Shown: positions 1-9,197, counted from the first letter of the stretch. The stretch: 64,000 nt of DNA from Clostridia bacterium (GCA_017937065.1 JAGBEI010000026.1:62001-126000), one strand, 5' to 3'. A program made the numbers and translations. The notes: generated by a model not told the origin, from the sequence alone.

Positions 1-1395
1 GTAAGTCAGCAGCCCGACGGGCAGATTGTAACCGACAGAGTTTGGAGCGAGCTTGCATTCGGTCCCGAAAATCTCGGAATAAAACCTAATATAACAAAAA
101 GGCGAATAGCCGAAATATCAAATTACTTCGGAATGCAGGACTGGTTTTACAAATGTACATACGAACTGTCGGGAGGTCAAAAGCAAATGCTGAATCTCGC
201 CTCTGTAATGGTAACACAGCCAAAACTTTTACTTCTCGACGAACCGACAGGACAGTTAGACCCCGTGGCAGCGTCTGAATTTATATCAACTTTGCGTAAA
301 ATCAACAGCCAATTCGGAGTTACCGTAGTATTATCCGAACACCGTATCGAAGATATTTTCCCTTATGCAGATAAAATACTGGTTATGGAAAACGGTGAAC
401 TGCTATTTGACGGTACACCGGAAAACGCATGTATCAAACTCAAAAATTACAATATATTTACAGGCTTTCCCGCATCCGCGAAAATCTGGAAAGAACTTGA
501 TGTACGGCAGCCTTGTCCCGTTTCTGTAAAAGACGGCAAAAACTTTTTAGAAAATATTTGTATTGAAAAAGACACTATAAATACCGACAATCCAAATATG
601 TATTTGCAGTCTGATGACACCGAGAACACATCGGCTGTCCAAATAAAAAACATATGGTTCCGGTACGGTAAAGAGGACAAAGATATTCTCAAAAATACCT
701 CGCTTAACGTAAAGCACGGTGAAATATTTACGCTTTTCGGAGGAAACGCCTGCGGTAAATCAACGCTTTTAAACATAATTTCAGGACTGAGCCGCCCATA
801 CAAAGGGAAAATTAAAATACTCGGTAAAAATATTTTATCATATAAAAACAATTCACTGTATCAAGGCTGTATATCACTGCTGCCTCAAAACCCGAAAGCC
901 GTATTTACTGCAGATACCGTAAAATCCGAGCTTTGCGGACATTCAGAGTTATCGGAAGAAATAGCAAAGCAGCTTGAAATAGAAGATTTATTGGACAGAC
1001 ATCCGTTTGACCTGAGCGGCGGAGAGCTGCAAAAATGCGCACTTGCAAGACTTATCCTCAGCAACCCTCAGATACTCCTTCTCGACGAGCCGACAAAAGG
1101 AATGGATGAATTTTATAAAAATAAGCTGGGAGAATATCTGAGGAACTTGAAATCCAAAGGTAAAACAATTATAATTGTCAGCCATGACATTGAATTTGCA
1201 GCAAAATATTCAGACCGATGTGCTATGCTGTTTAACGGTGAAATTTCAGAGCCGGAAGACCCGCACACATTCTTTTCCGAAAATTATTTTTACACTACCG
1301 CGGCAAGCCGTATTTCACGGGAAATATTCAAAAATACAATTCTATGTGAGGAGGTCGCTGAGCTTTGCAAAGAAATCCTCGGCAGACAAATATAA
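1..1395 (+). CDS. Fused two-domain ECF importer ATPase (5' partial)
   Basis: This cytoplasmic ABC ATPase would power an energy-coupling factor (ECF) importer for a vitamin or metal. The frame is open to the left edge, so the N-terminus and first Walker A lie outside; 464 residues are visible. The first half shows a Q-loop (SQQPDGQIV), signature LSGGQKQ and Walker B LLLLDEPT. The second half shows Walker A GGNACGKST, Q-loop LLPQNPK, signature LSGGELQK and Walker B ILLLDEPT. Two nucleotide-binding domains in one chain is the YkoD-like fused form, unlike the split pair at 32-34 kb. The S component starts inside its 3' end, so the two are probably translationally coupled. An EcfT gene is expected just to the left. 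The substrate cannot be read from this chain. Confidence 0.93.
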   Translation, partial: VSQQPDGQIVTDRVWSELAFGPENLGIKPNITKRRIAEISNYFGMQDWFYKCTYELSGGQKQMLNLASVMVTQPKLLLLDEPTGQLDPVAASEFISTLRKINSQFGVTVVLSEHRIEDIFPYADKILVMENGELLFDGTPENACIKLKNYNIFTGFPASAKIWKELDVRQPCPVSVKDGKNFLENICIEKDTINTDNPNMYLQSDDTENTSAVQIKNIWFRYGKEDKDILKNTSLNVKHGEIFTLFGGNACGKSTLLNIISGLSRPYKGKIKILGKNILSYKNNSLYQGCISLLPQNPKAVFTADTVKSELCGHSELSEEIAKQLEIEDLLDRHPFDLSGGELQKCALARLILSNPQILLLDEPTKGMDEFYKNKLGEYLRNLKSKGKTIIIVSHDIEFAAKYSDRCAMLFNGEISEPEDPHTFFSENYFYTTAASRISREIFKNTILCEEVAELCKEILGRQI

Positions 1396-2081
1396 ACGGT
1401 AATTCAATAAAAAAAATCATTTCATATTTGCTTCTTTTACTCTGCGTACCGACTCTGATAATCATCGGAAACAGTGTATTTGCAAATAAAAAATACTCTT
1501 TTATCAGCATCGGCATCGCCGTTATTGCCTGCGCCGCGTTTTTTCTGTCATTTGAATACGGCAGGCACAGCAGCATAAAGCTGGTGCTTACCGCAGCAAT
1601 GACAGCACTTTCAGTATCGGGAAGGTTTCTATTTGCCATGCTTCCGGGATTTAAGCCTGTAACGGCAATAATAATAATTACAGCATTATATTTCGGCGCT
1701 CAGGCAGGGTTTATGACAGGAGCACTCACCGCCCTAATTTCCAACATTTATTTCGGTCAGGGACCGTGGACGCCTTTTCAAATGCTGGCATGGGGCATTG
1801 TCGGTCTGCTCGGAGGAATATTATCCGGATATCTTAAAAAGAATAAGTGGCTTCTTTTAATTTACTCGGCACTTGCCGGCATTCTTTTCTCAATGATTAT
1901 GGATATATGGACTGTTCTGTGGATGGATAACAGCTTTAACTTTACGCGTTATGCGGCGGCATTACTCGGATCAGCCAAATCAACACTTACATATGCCGTT
2001 TCAAATGTTATATTTATATCTGTTTTGCTGCTCCCAACAGGCAGAGCATTAGAACGAATAAAAGAAAAATACGACATTTAA
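1365..2081 (+). CDS. ECF transporter S component (substrate-binding membrane protein)
   Basis: A 238-residue integral membrane protein with about six hydrophobic segments, taken as the substrate-capturing S component of the ECF importer encoded just upstream. The stretch around residues 95-150 (LPGFKPVTAIIII, GAQAGFMTGAL, GQGPWTPFQMLAWG) matches what I know of clostridial ECF S components linked to fused ATPases. The TTG start at 1365 has a strong ribosome site, GAGGAGG at 1348-1354, and lies within the ATPase gene, giving a 31-base overlap. The ligand is not identifiable by eye; a B-vitamin or corrinoid is the usual choice for such modules, but that is inference. Confidence 0.82.
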   Translation: MQRNPRQTNINGNSIKKIISYLLLLLCVPTLIIIGNSVFANKKYSFISIGIAVIACAAFFLSFEYGRHSSIKLVLTAAMTALSVSGRFLFAMLPGFKPVTAIIIITALYFGAQAGFMTGALTALISNIYFGQGPWTPFQMLAWGIVGLLGGILSGYLKKNKWLLLIYSALAGILFSMIMDIWTVLWMDNSFNFTRYAAALLGSAKSTLTYAVSNVIFISVLLLPTGRALERIKEKYDI

Positions 2082-2086
2082 AACAA

Positions 2087-2115
2087 TAAAATTGCCGCAG
2101 TGCGGCAATTTTTTA
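2087..2115 (+). terminator. Intrinsic terminator after the ECF genes
   Basis: An ATTGCCGCA/TGCGGCAAT hairpin is followed directly by a run of T. It ends the ECF operon just before the blaI promoter, whose -35 box begins at 2116. Confidence 0.85.
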
Positions 2116-2172
2116 TTGACAGCCTTGGTCTAATATGTTAGAATTGATTTGAACTAATACATTAGACCAAGG
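2116..2172 (+). promoter_or_regulatory. Promoter and dyad operator of the blaI-blaR1-like pair
   Basis: TTGACA (2116-2121), a 17-base spacer and TAGAAT (2139-2144) form a near-consensus sigma-A promoter. Two half-elements, 2123-2141 and 2154-2172, are inverted copies agreeing at 17 of 19 bases and separated by 12 bases. Each element is itself nearly palindromic around TCTAAT-n-n-n-TTAGA, as expected for BlaI/MecI dimer sites. The left element fills the spacer and touches the -10 box; the right one covers the ribosome site of the repressor gene. This arrangement implies autorepression. Confidence 0.85.
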
Positions 2173-2180
2173 TGAAAGAG

Positions 2181-2540
2181 ATGTCTATGCCGAAAATTTT
2201 TGAAAGCGAATACAGATTCTGTCTTATTTTATGGGAAAATGAACCGATAAACAGCACAAAGCTTGCCGCCTTATGCAAGGATAAGCTCGGCTGGTCCAAA
2301 ACAACAACATATACAGTTATCAAACGTCTCTCACAGCGCGGAGTTGTTAAAAACGAAAATGCAACTGTAACTTCACTTATCAGCAAGGAAAAAGCACAGG
2401 TTTCAGAGCTTGATGAGCTTTTAGAGAAGAAGTTTGAAGGGTCGCTGCCCGCATTTATTTCTGCGTTTGCCAAAAGACAAAAGCTGTCAGATAAAGAACT
2501 GTATGAAATTCAGAAAATTATTGAACATGGGGGTAAATAG
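2181..2540 (+). CDS. BlaI/MecI/CopY-family winged-helix repressor
   Basis: A 119-residue DNA-binding repressor. The N-terminal two thirds form the winged helix typical of BlaI/MecI (WENEPINSTKLAALCKD, then WSKTTTYTVIKRLSQRG for the recognition helix), followed by a short dimerisation helix. In this family the protein binds TA-rich dyads and is inactivated by cleavage when a partner M56 membrane protease senses its signal. That partner gene follows after 2 bases. ATG at 2181 is chosen over GTG at 2172 because AAGGTGA lies at the right distance from it. The duplicated dyad upstream suggests negative autoregulation. The inducer need not be a beta-lactam, because the partner lacks a penicillin-binding domain. 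Confidence 0.9.
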   Translation: MSMPKIFESEYRFCLILWENEPINSTKLAALCKDKLGWSKTTTYTVIKRLSQRGVVKNENATVTSLISKEKAQVSELDELLEKKFEGSLPAFISAFAKRQKLSDKELYEIQKIIEHGGK

Positions 2541-2542
2541 CT

Positions 2543-4207
2543 GTGGATACCGTTTTTTTAAAAGTGTTCAATTTAAGTATTGCCGCCGGATGGCTTGCGA
2601 TAGCTGTTATTGTTCTGCGCCTTTTTTTAAAAAGGGCTCCGAAAACAGTTATGTGCTTTATGTGGGCGATTGTTGCCGCACGCCTGCTGCTGCCATTTTC
2701 CGCTGAAAGTGCACTGAGTCTTATTCCGAGCTTTGATACAGTACCCGACAGTATTTTATACGCAGCCTCGCCTTCTATCAACAGCGGAATAGAGATTATC
2801 GACAATACAATAAATCCGTCGCTTTCACAAAGCCTTGCACCTAATCCAGCCGCAAGCATAAATCCTGCACAGGTATTGGTTTTTATCACTTCTGTTATTT
2901 GGCTTGTCGGAATTGCCGTCATGATGATATACATGCTAATCAGCTGTATTATACTGCGCCGAAAGCTGAGAACTGCGACTCATTTATATGATAACATATA
3001 TGAAAGCGAGTATGCCTTGACGCCGTTTGTTTTCGGACTGTTCAGACCGCGCATATATCTTCCGTACAATCTGAATGAAAACGATAAAACCTGTGTTTTA
3101 CTGCATGAAAACGCGCACATTCTGCGGCATGACCACATCTTGAAGCCATTTGCATTTATACTGCTTGCCGTGTATTGGTTTAATCCGATACTATGGCTAT
3201 CGTACATTATGTTTTGCCGTGACATTGAGTTTGCCTGCGACGAAAAGGTAATAAAAACAATGAACAACACAGAAAGAAAAGATTATTCGTCGGCATTGCT
3301 TGGATGCAGCATAAACAAAATGAAAGTAAGTGCATGTCCGCTGGCATTCGGTGAGGGCGGCATAAAGCATAGAATAAAAAATGTTATTAATTACAAAAAG
3401 CCGGCGCTGTGGATAATACTTATTTCCGCTGCTGTGTGTGCAGTGTTAGCATTATGCTTTTTAACAAGTCCTGAAACCGACGCCTCAAAAACAGACGGAA
3501 TGAAGGTATTACAGGTTGACACGGGACACGATGATGTGAAATTTTCACTTAAAGAAGCCTCATATGACGGCATTAATGCTGCTTTAAAGGCAAAGTGGAA
3601 AAACAGCTCAAAGCGCAGCATAGAATTCGGTGAAAATTATGAAATTTTTAAAATCAGCGAACAAGGCTTAGAAAAATGCCAAATGAATGATAACATGGCA
3701 TGGAACGATATCCTAATCTCACTCCTGCCCGGCGGACATGGAGAATATACCTACAACATTACCGATTATTATATATTGTCATCACCCGGGAAATATCGTT
3801 TTGAAATAAATTATAATTTTGATGATGATAAAAACACTAAATATTCGGTTACTGTGGATTTTGAAATATACTATATATCATTTTCTGATAAAGATATTCA
3901 AAAGACATACGTTTACAAAGAATCATCGGATATTATGCCTCCTACTCTAACTCTGTACGAAAATAACAGGTTCAGTTTTTTCTATTCAAGCCTCAGCAGC
4001 TACTATCCAATCGGCAGCTATACAAAGGAAAACGGTAAGCTAATCTGTAAAACCGACGACAATAATTACACATATGCCTTTACAATAGATAATGATAGAT
4101 TAATTTTCATCGAAAGCGAGTCCGCAGAAATTCCAAAATGGAATTATTCATCCGGAGACAAAAACTCACCCCAGTCCTGCGTACCCGACGGCGCTGTATT
4201 TTATTAA
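2543..4207 (+). CDS. BlaR1-like M56 membrane metalloprotease with a non-PBP sensor domain
   Basis: A 554-residue membrane sensor protease. Hydrophobic segments near residues 5-28, 35-52, 110-137 and 203-225 surround a zinc-protease site HENAH at 188-192, with a downstream ECACDE-like cluster (IEFACDE, about 228-234) that fits the third ligand. A further membrane segment at about 284-306 leads into a 245-residue extracytoplasmic region. That region is not a penicillin-binding transpeptidase: no SxxK/SxN/KTG set is visible. Residues about 325-425 look like a bacterial Ig-like domain and the last about 100 like a small beta-barrel. GTG start at 2543, 2 bases after the repressor stop. In this family, signal binding triggers cleavage of the repressor. 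Confidence 0.88.
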   Translation: MDTVFLKVFNLSIAAGWLAIAVIVLRLFLKRAPKTVMCFMWAIVAARLLLPFSAESALSLIPSFDTVPDSILYAASPSINSGIEIIDNTINPSLSQSLAPNPAASINPAQVLVFITSVIWLVGIAVMMIYMLISCIILRRKLRTATHLYDNIYESEYALTPFVFGLFRPRIYLPYNLNENDKTCVLLHENAHILRHDHILKPFAFILLAVYWFNPILWLSYIMFCRDIEFACDEKVIKTMNNTERKDYSSALLGCSINKMKVSACPLAFGEGGIKHRIKNVINYKKPALWIILISAAVCAVLALCFLTSPETDASKTDGMKVLQVDTGHDDVKFSLKEASYDGINAALKAKWKNSSKRSIEFGENYEIFKISEQGLEKCQMNDNMAWNDILISLLPGGHGEYTYNITDYYILSSPGKYRFEINYNFDDDKNTKYSVTVDFEIYYISFSDKDIQKTYVYKESSDIMPPTLTLYENNRFSFFYSSLSSYYPIGSYTKENGKLICKTDDNNYTYAFTIDNDRLIFIESESAEIPKWNYSSGDKNSPQSCVPDGAVFY

Positions 4208-4247
4208 TTAAAACAGCTGCGGCATTTAAGCCGCAGCTGTTTTAATT
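4206..4247. terminator. Bidirectional terminator between convergent genes
   Basis: A perfect 18-base-pair inverted repeat (4206-4223 with 4230-4247, loop ATTTAA) has a GC core GCTGCGGC and A/T-rich outer arms, so it gives a T-run on either strand. It sits between the M56 gene and livF. Confidence 0.92.
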
Positions 4248-4256
4248 AAATGTCTT

Positions 4257-4955
4257 TTAGCCGCCCAGATATGCCTTTTTAATTTCATCGCTTTGAGCAA
4301 GCTCTGCGCCGGTCCCGGACAGCTTTATCCTGCCCGATTCAAGCACGTATGCCCTGTCGGCAATACGCAGCGCCATTTCGGCGTTCTGCTCAACAAGCAG
4401 AATGGTCGTGCCGGACTCATGGAGATCCCTTATTATATCAAAAATCTGCTCAACCAAAATAGGCGCAAGACCCATTGACGGCTCATCCATCATGATAAGT
4501 TTAGGTCTGCTCATAAGTGCACGCCCCATTGCAAGCATCTGCTGCTCACCGCCCGACAGAGTACCTGCAATCTGGTTTTTTCTGTGCTTTAGACGCGGAA
4601 AGCGATTAAACACATTCTGAATGCCCTCTTTAACGTACTTACCGCTCGTATAAGCACCCAGCTCAAGATTTTCCAAAACAGTCATCTGCAAAAAAACATG
4701 ACGACCCTCCGGAACATGAGCCATGCCTTTTGAAACCAGCTTATACGCCTCAGTATGCGATATATTCTCATCCATGAAATTAATACTTCCGGTTTTTGAG
4801 CGAAGCAACCCGGAAATAGTTTTAAGTGTAGTGGACTTACCCGCGCCGTTAGCTCCGATAAGTGCGACTATTTCTCCCGGATGAACCTCAAGCGAAACAT
4901 CTTTAAGCGCATGGATTTTACCGTAATATACATTGATATTATCCACCTTAAGCAT
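4257..4955 (-). CDS. livF: Branched-chain amino acid ABC transporter ATPase LivF
   Basis: A 232-residue cytoplasmic ATPase, one of the two energisers of the branched-chain amino acid importer encoded in this operon. Walker A GANGAGKST, signature LSGGEQQ and Walker B LIMMDEPSMGLAP are intact, and the tail (VLESGRIKLSGTG) is typical of LivF. Start ATG at 4955 has AAGGAGG upstream. It overlaps the end of livG by 8 bases, so the two are translationally coupled. It is the last gene of the operon, followed by the bidirectional terminator. Confidence 0.96.
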   Translation of the reverse strand: MLKVDNINVYYGKIHALKDVSLEVHPGEIVALIGANGAGKSTTLKTISGLLRSKTGSINFMDENISHTEAYKLVSKGMAHVPEGRHVFLQMTVLENLELGAYTSGKYVKEGIQNVFNRFPRLKHRKNQIAGTLSGGEQQMLAMGRALMSRPKLIMMDEPSMGLAPILVEQIFDIIRDLHESGTTILLVEQNAEMALRIADRAYVLESGRIKLSGTGAELAQSDEIKKAYLGG

Positions 4956-5790
4956 TATTGTCCGCCTCCTTTTTCTTGCCCAAATACGCCTCGATAACCT
5001 TAGCGTCGGACTTTATTTCATCAGGAGAACCCTTTGCAATAACCTTACCGTGGTCGAGCACACAAATACCCTCGCAGATATTCATAACAAGATTCATATC
5101 GTGCTCTATAAGCATTACAGCTATATTGAAATTATCCCGTATTCTTCTGATATTTTCCATAAGCTCTGCCGTCTCGGACGGATTCATTCCCGCAGCCGGC
5201 TCGTCAAGAAGAATTATTTTCGGATGAGTAGCAAGAGCTCTGGCAATTTCAAGTCTGCGCTGAGCACCGTAAGGCAGCGCGCCTGCCTCAGCGCCCGCTA
5301 CGTCTTCCATATTGAAAAATTCCAACAGCTCCATTGCTTCATCACGGGACGCCTTTTCACTCCTTCTGTATCCAAAGCCATGGGTAAAAGCAGAAAGCAA
5401 GTTCTGATTTATTGAATTGTGCATGCCAATCTTAACATTATCCATAACGGACATATTTGCAAACAAGCGAATGTTCTGAAATGTCCGCGCAATACCCATT
5501 TTGTTTATCTGCGCAGTTGTTTTACGTGATGTTGACACGCCGTCAAGTATTATATCGCCTCTTGTCGGCTGATAAACATTTGTCAAAAGATTAAAAACCG
5601 TAGTTTTGCCGGCTCCGTTAGGACCGATTAAACCTGCTATCTCGCTTCTGCCGACTGTTATGGAAAAATCGTCCACAGCAGTAAGACCGCCGAAATCAAT
5701 ACCCAAATGATGTGTTTCAAGAACCGGTCTTTTATCTACATCCCGCTCCGGCACAATCGAGTTGGACGGATAAGGCACCATTCTATCCAT
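4948..5790 (-). CDS. livG: Branched-chain amino acid ABC transporter ATPase LivG
   Basis: A 280-residue ATPase, partner of LivF. Walker A is GPNGAGKTT; the signature region reads LPYGAQRRLEIARALA, the normal LivG variant of LSGGQ; Walker B is IILLDEPAAGMNP. An N-terminal extension of about 25 residues precedes the usual start of the family. ATG at 5790 is supported by AAGGAGG nine bases upstream. It overlaps livM by 8 bases and livF by 8 bases. Confidence 0.96.
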   Translation of the reverse strand: MDRMVPYPSNSIVPERDVDKRPVLETHHLGIDFGGLTAVDDFSITVGRSEIAGLIGPNGAGKTTVFNLLTNVYQPTRGDIILDGVSTSRKTTAQINKMGIARTFQNIRLFANMSVMDNVKIGMHNSINQNLLSAFTHGFGYRRSEKASRDEAMELLEFFNMEDVAGAEAGALPYGAQRRLEIARALATHPKIILLDEPAAGMNPSETAELMENIRRIRDNFNIAVMLIEHDMNLVMNICEGICVLDHGKVIAKGSPDEIKSDAKVIEAYLGKKKEADNNA

Positions 5791-6889
5791 TATGCGCGTC
5801 CTCCTTCCCTTTCGGCTGATTTTTCGTGCGTGACATTGCTTTTCTAAGCCATGACATTATGGCAGCAGAGGCATTTGCACGGATAAGCTTAATTCTGTCG
5901 TTGTTTGTAACAAGCATCACAAGAATGAGGATTATCGCATAAATAAGCATTCGGTAATCGGAAAATTCACGCAAAAGTTCAGGCAGCATATATAATATAA
6001 CCGTAGAAATAATCGTACCCACAATATTTCCCATACCGCCCAAAACAACGAATACAAGAATAAGAATTGACGTATTAAAATCAAACTTTTTTGCCGCGAT
6101 TGTGGAATAATTCATCGCATACAGAGCACCCGCCATTCCTGCAAGCACAGCTGATGTGATAAACGCTGTCAGCTTATATTTTGTTATACTTATTCCAACC
6201 GATTCAGCGGCAATCCTATTGTCTCTTATTGCCATAACGGCACGGCCTGCCTTACTGTTCACAAGATTTAAGATAACAAAAAGCGTAAACAGAATAAGTA
6301 TAATTCCGGCGGTAAAGCTTGCAATTTGTTCAATCCCGACAGCACCCTGCGGACCGTTCAAAATAACTCTGCCGTTTTCCATGCCCAGAGATTTTATATC
6401 AGTCATGCTGAAATGCAATCCCTTGTTATCTACTCCGACATACAGGCAGTTGATAATATTTTTAATTATTTCACCGAACGCAAGCGTAACAATAGCAAGA
6501 TAGTCCCCGCGCAGACGCAAAACAGGGATACCGATAAGCAAGCCGACGATTCCCGCAAAAATACCGCCGATTATTATGGCAATAACAAGTCTCAGAGGGT
6601 CAGGAGAAACCTTATCCTGAAGACTTGACGCCGCAATTACACCGGTAAAGGCACCCACACTTACAAACCCTGCATGACCGAGGCTGAGCTCGCCCAAAAA
6701 TCCAACGGTAAGATTTAAGGAAAGCGCCATAACAATGTATGTGCATATAGGCACAAGCTGACCGCTTATAGAATGATTTATAATCCCCAAATTCTGAAGC
6801 GGAAATAAAATTGCAAACGCAAGCAATATTATCGAATAAGAAGTAATCCCGGTACGGGCGGATTTACTTAATGATCTGAACTTTATCAT
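5783..6889 (-). CDS. livM: Branched-chain amino acid ABC transporter permease LivM
   Basis: A 368-residue membrane permease with about ten hydrophobic segments. Family landmarks include GELSLGHAGF (about residue 65-75), RLRGDYLAIVTLAFGEI and a central RAVMAIRDNRIAAESVGI loop, the EAA-like contact for the ATPases. The C-terminal tail is basic and cytoplasmic. A GGGAGGAG site precedes the ATG at 6889, and the gene lies 13 bases after livH. Confidence 0.95.
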   Translation of the reverse strand: MIKFRSLSKSARTGITSYSIILLAFAILFPLQNLGIINHSISGQLVPICTYIVMALSLNLTVGFLGELSLGHAGFVSVGAFTGVIAASSLQDKVSPDPLRLVIAIIIGGIFAGIVGLLIGIPVLRLRGDYLAIVTLAFGEIIKNIINCLYVGVDNKGLHFSMTDIKSLGMENGRVILNGPQGAVGIEQIASFTAGIILILFTLFVILNLVNSKAGRAVMAIRDNRIAAESVGISITKYKLTAFITSAVLAGMAGALYAMNYSTIAAKKFDFNTSILILVFVVLGGMGNIVGTIISTVILYMLPELLREFSDYRMLIYAIILILVMLVTNNDRIKLIRANASAAIMSWLRKAMSRTKNQPKGKEDAHNG

Positions 6890-6902
6890 ATTACACTCCT
6901 CC

Positions 6903-7784
6903 CTATACCTTTTCGGTTACCTTCTTGCCGAGAATACCGGTGGGCTTAACAAGAAGAACGATAATAAGCACCGCAAAGACAATTGCGTCCGAAAGCGATG
7001 TTGATATATATGATTTACTGAATATTTCGATTATACCGAGCAGAATGCCTCCGAGCATTGTGCCGGGGATAGATCCTATGCCGCCGAAAACTGCCGCAGT
7101 AAATGCCTTTATGCCCGGCATAGAGCCTGTTGTGGGAACAAGCGTTGGGTATGCAGAACACAGTAAAACACCTGCAACGGCAGCAAGAGCACTCCCTATT
7201 GCAAAGGTTGTGGAAATAGTAGTATTAACATTTACTCCCATAAGCTCTGCAGCATCCTTATCTTCCGATACCGCTCTCATCGCCTTACCCATCTTTGTTT
7301 TCTGTGTAAAAAGCGTAAGCCCTATCATAATAAGCACGCACGCCGCTACCGTGACAATAGATTCAGCCGTTATGGTAAGTTTACCGCCAAATAAAGACAA
7401 CGGTTTAATATTTACAACAGACGTAAATATTTTAGGCGTACTGCCCCATATTAGAAGCGCGGCGTTTTGCAACAGATAGCTAACACCGATAGCCGTAATG
7501 AGAACGGCAAGAGAGCCTGCCCTGCGTAAAGGCTTGTACGCAAACGCTTCAATAACGACGCCTAAAATCGTACACACAACAATAGAAAACAAAATTGAAA
7601 GCAGCGGGTGCCAATTAAGGTAAATCATTGTGCAGTACGATGCATATGCTCCAACCATAATAACATCACCATGAGCAAAATTCAGCATCTTGGCGATGCC
7701 GTATACCATAGTATAACCGAGTGCAATTATGGCGTAAACGCTGCCGAGACTTATTCCGTTTATTAAATTTGAAACAAAAGTCAT
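6903..7784 (-). CDS. livH: Branched-chain amino acid ABC transporter permease LivH
   Basis: A 293-residue membrane permease, the second channel subunit. It shows the family start NGISLGSVYAIIALGYTMVYG, here only partly quoted, and the cytoplasmic KTKMGKAMRAVSEDKDAAEL loop that docks with LivG or LivF. The conserved GGIGSIPG motif lies near residue 235. ATG at 7784 is preferred to an in-frame TTG at 7799, because GGGGTG lies seven bases before the ATG. A hairpin separates it from livK. Confidence 0.95.
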   Translation of the reverse strand: MTFVSNLINGISLGSVYAIIALGYTMVYGIAKMLNFAHGDVIMVGAYASYCTMIYLNWHPLLSILFSIVVCTILGVVIEAFAYKPLRRAGSLAVLITAIGVSYLLQNAALLIWGSTPKIFTSVVNIKPLSLFGGKLTITAESIVTVAACVLIMIGLTLFTQKTKMGKAMRAVSEDKDAAELMGVNVNTTISTTFAIGSALAAVAGVLLCSAYPTLVPTTGSMPGIKAFTAAVFGGIGSIPGTMLGGILLGIIEIFSKSYISTSLSDAIVFAVLIIVLLVKPTGILGKKVTEKV

Positions 7785-7810
7785 TTGTTTACACCCCAAT
7801 AAATTTTAGT

Positions 7811-7859
7811 ATAAAAACACAGTAAAGAAGCGACCGTTTAACAGCCGCTTCTTTGCTGT
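7811..7859 (-). terminator. Hairpin with T-run between livK and livH
   Basis: On the minus strand a 14-base arm pair with one mismatch (7846-7859 and 7819-7832) is followed by GTGTTTTTAT. It lies after livK and before livH, so it probably acts as a leaky terminator or 3' stabiliser that gives more binding protein than permease. That is a common layout for binding-protein operons. Confidence 0.7.
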
Positions 7860-7896
7860 AAATCACAAAATTGTACGCCGAAATTTCATTATGATA

Positions 7897-9114
7897 TTAC
7901 ATACCGACATATTCGCCGTTTTTGATTACCATACCTTTGGGCGCTTTGGAAACCTCGCCGCTGTCAGACCAGGTCATATTCTCGCCTGTAAGACCGCTGA
8001 AGGTAAAATCTGAGCTTGTAAACTCAGCGATAAGCTTTTGGCTGATTTCCTCAGCAGTCATATCTGAGGTCACACCCTGATTGATACAGGCTTCATAAAT
8101 CGCATAAATGCAGTCGTACATATCAGCAGCAAACTGATTGGGAATGCCGCCGTATTTTTCCTGGTACTTTGTTACAAAGTTTTTGGTAAGATCATCGGTT
8201 GCATCAGCTGTAAAGGGAGTAAGAAGCATTACGCCTTCTGCAAGCGATGTGTCAAAATTCTCAAGGCTGAGAATGCCGTCCATACCGTCAACGCCGAAAA
8301 ACTTGGGTGCATATGATATCTCTTTGGCCTGTTTAAGAATAAGGGAGGCAGGAGTGTAATATATAGGCAGGAACAGAAGGTCTGCACCCTTGCTCTTTGC
8401 GTCATTAAGCTGAGGCTTAAAGTCATTATCCGAATCGTCCGTAAACGTATTTACCGAGACAATGTCAAGACCGAGCTTTTCAGCCTCTGCTGAAAATTTC
8501 TGATAAATACCGGTAGAATAAGCATCGGAGTTATTATAAATAACAGCTATCTTAGTACCGAGATTCTGCTCCTTAATATACTGAGCGGAAGCTGTTCCCT
8601 GGTTAGGATCGGTAAAACACATCTGATATATCGTATCCTTGCGCTGGATTGTTACATTCCCGTCAGCATCAGGCTGACCGCCGATAACATCTGTTGAAGA
8701 TGCTGAAGGCGTAAGCGTAAATATTTTATCATTATTTGCTTCTGACGATACGGCAATACAGGGCTGAGTTGTTACAGTACCGCACAGTATCTGCATACCC
8801 CAGTCTTTAAGATTATTGTAAGCATTAGTTGATTTTTCCGGGTCGTTTTCATCGTCCTCAAACTTGAGTTCGAATTTAACAGAGCTGTCTTTAGCGTTGA
8901 TTTCTTCAACTGCAATTTCAGCCGCATTTTTTACTGCCTGACCGTAAAGCGCCGCCTTACCGGTGGTAGGTCCGATACCGCCGATTTTTATTGTAGACGT
9001 ACCGGTGCTGCCGTCACTGCCCGTTTGGGTGTCGCCGCTTTTACAGCCGGAAAAGCATGCAAGCGCCATAACCAAAGCAAGCATGACACAAATAATTCTC
9101 GTGAATTTCTTCAT
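7897..9114 (-). CDS. livK: Branched-chain amino acid-binding lipoprotein LivK/LivJ type
   Basis: A 405-residue extracellular binding protein for the Liv importer. The signal sequence has a KK N-region, a hydrophobic core and a lipobox FSGC with Cys24 as the lipid-bearing residue. The mature part begins with a Gly/Ser/Thr-rich linker and then the type I periplasmic fold (IKIGGIGPTTGKAALYG, EINAKD). Ligand choice within leucine, isoleucine, valine or a broader amino acid set cannot be told from sequence alone. It is the first large gene of the operon and lies behind a roughly 330-base leader. Confidence 0.95.
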   Translation of the reverse strand: MKKFTRIICVMLALVMALACFSGCKSGDTQTGSDGSTGTSTIKIGGIGPTTGKAALYGQAVKNAAEIAVEEINAKDSSVKFELKFEDDENDPEKSTNAYNNLKDWGMQILCGTVTTQPCIAVSSEANNDKIFTLTPSASSTDVIGGQPDADGNVTIQRKDTIYQMCFTDPNQGTASAQYIKEQNLGTKIAVIYNNSDAYSTGIYQKFSAEAEKLGLDIVSVNTFTDDSDNDFKPQLNDAKSKGADLLFLPIYYTPASLILKQAKEISYAPKFFGVDGMDGILSLENFDTSLAEGVMLLTPFTADATDDLTKNFVTKYQEKYGGIPNQFAADMYDCIYAIYEACINQGVTSDMTAEEISQKLIAEFTSSDFTFSGLTGENMTWSDSGEVSKAPKGMVIKNGEYVGM

Positions 9115-9149
9115 CTTTCTTCCTCTTTTCTGTAATTAACATTATAAAA

Positions 9150-9171
9150 GGCCTTGCCAGACGGCAAAGCC
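9150..9171 (-). terminator. Terminator-like hairpin just upstream of livK
   Basis: On the minus strand GGCTTTGCC, loop GTCT and GGCAAGGCC form a nine-pair stem (one G-T pair) followed by TTTTAT. It lies 36 bases before the livK start, within the leader, so it could act as an attenuator. The same T-run also reads TATAAT, a possible internal -10 box with a poor -35. Confidence 0.6.
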
Positions 9172-9197
9172 ACTTTACCATAACTTTACCAAAAACC

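Noticed and set aside
6925-7479. 184-codon ORF opposite livH
   Set aside because: Shadow of a membrane protein gene; no start signal.
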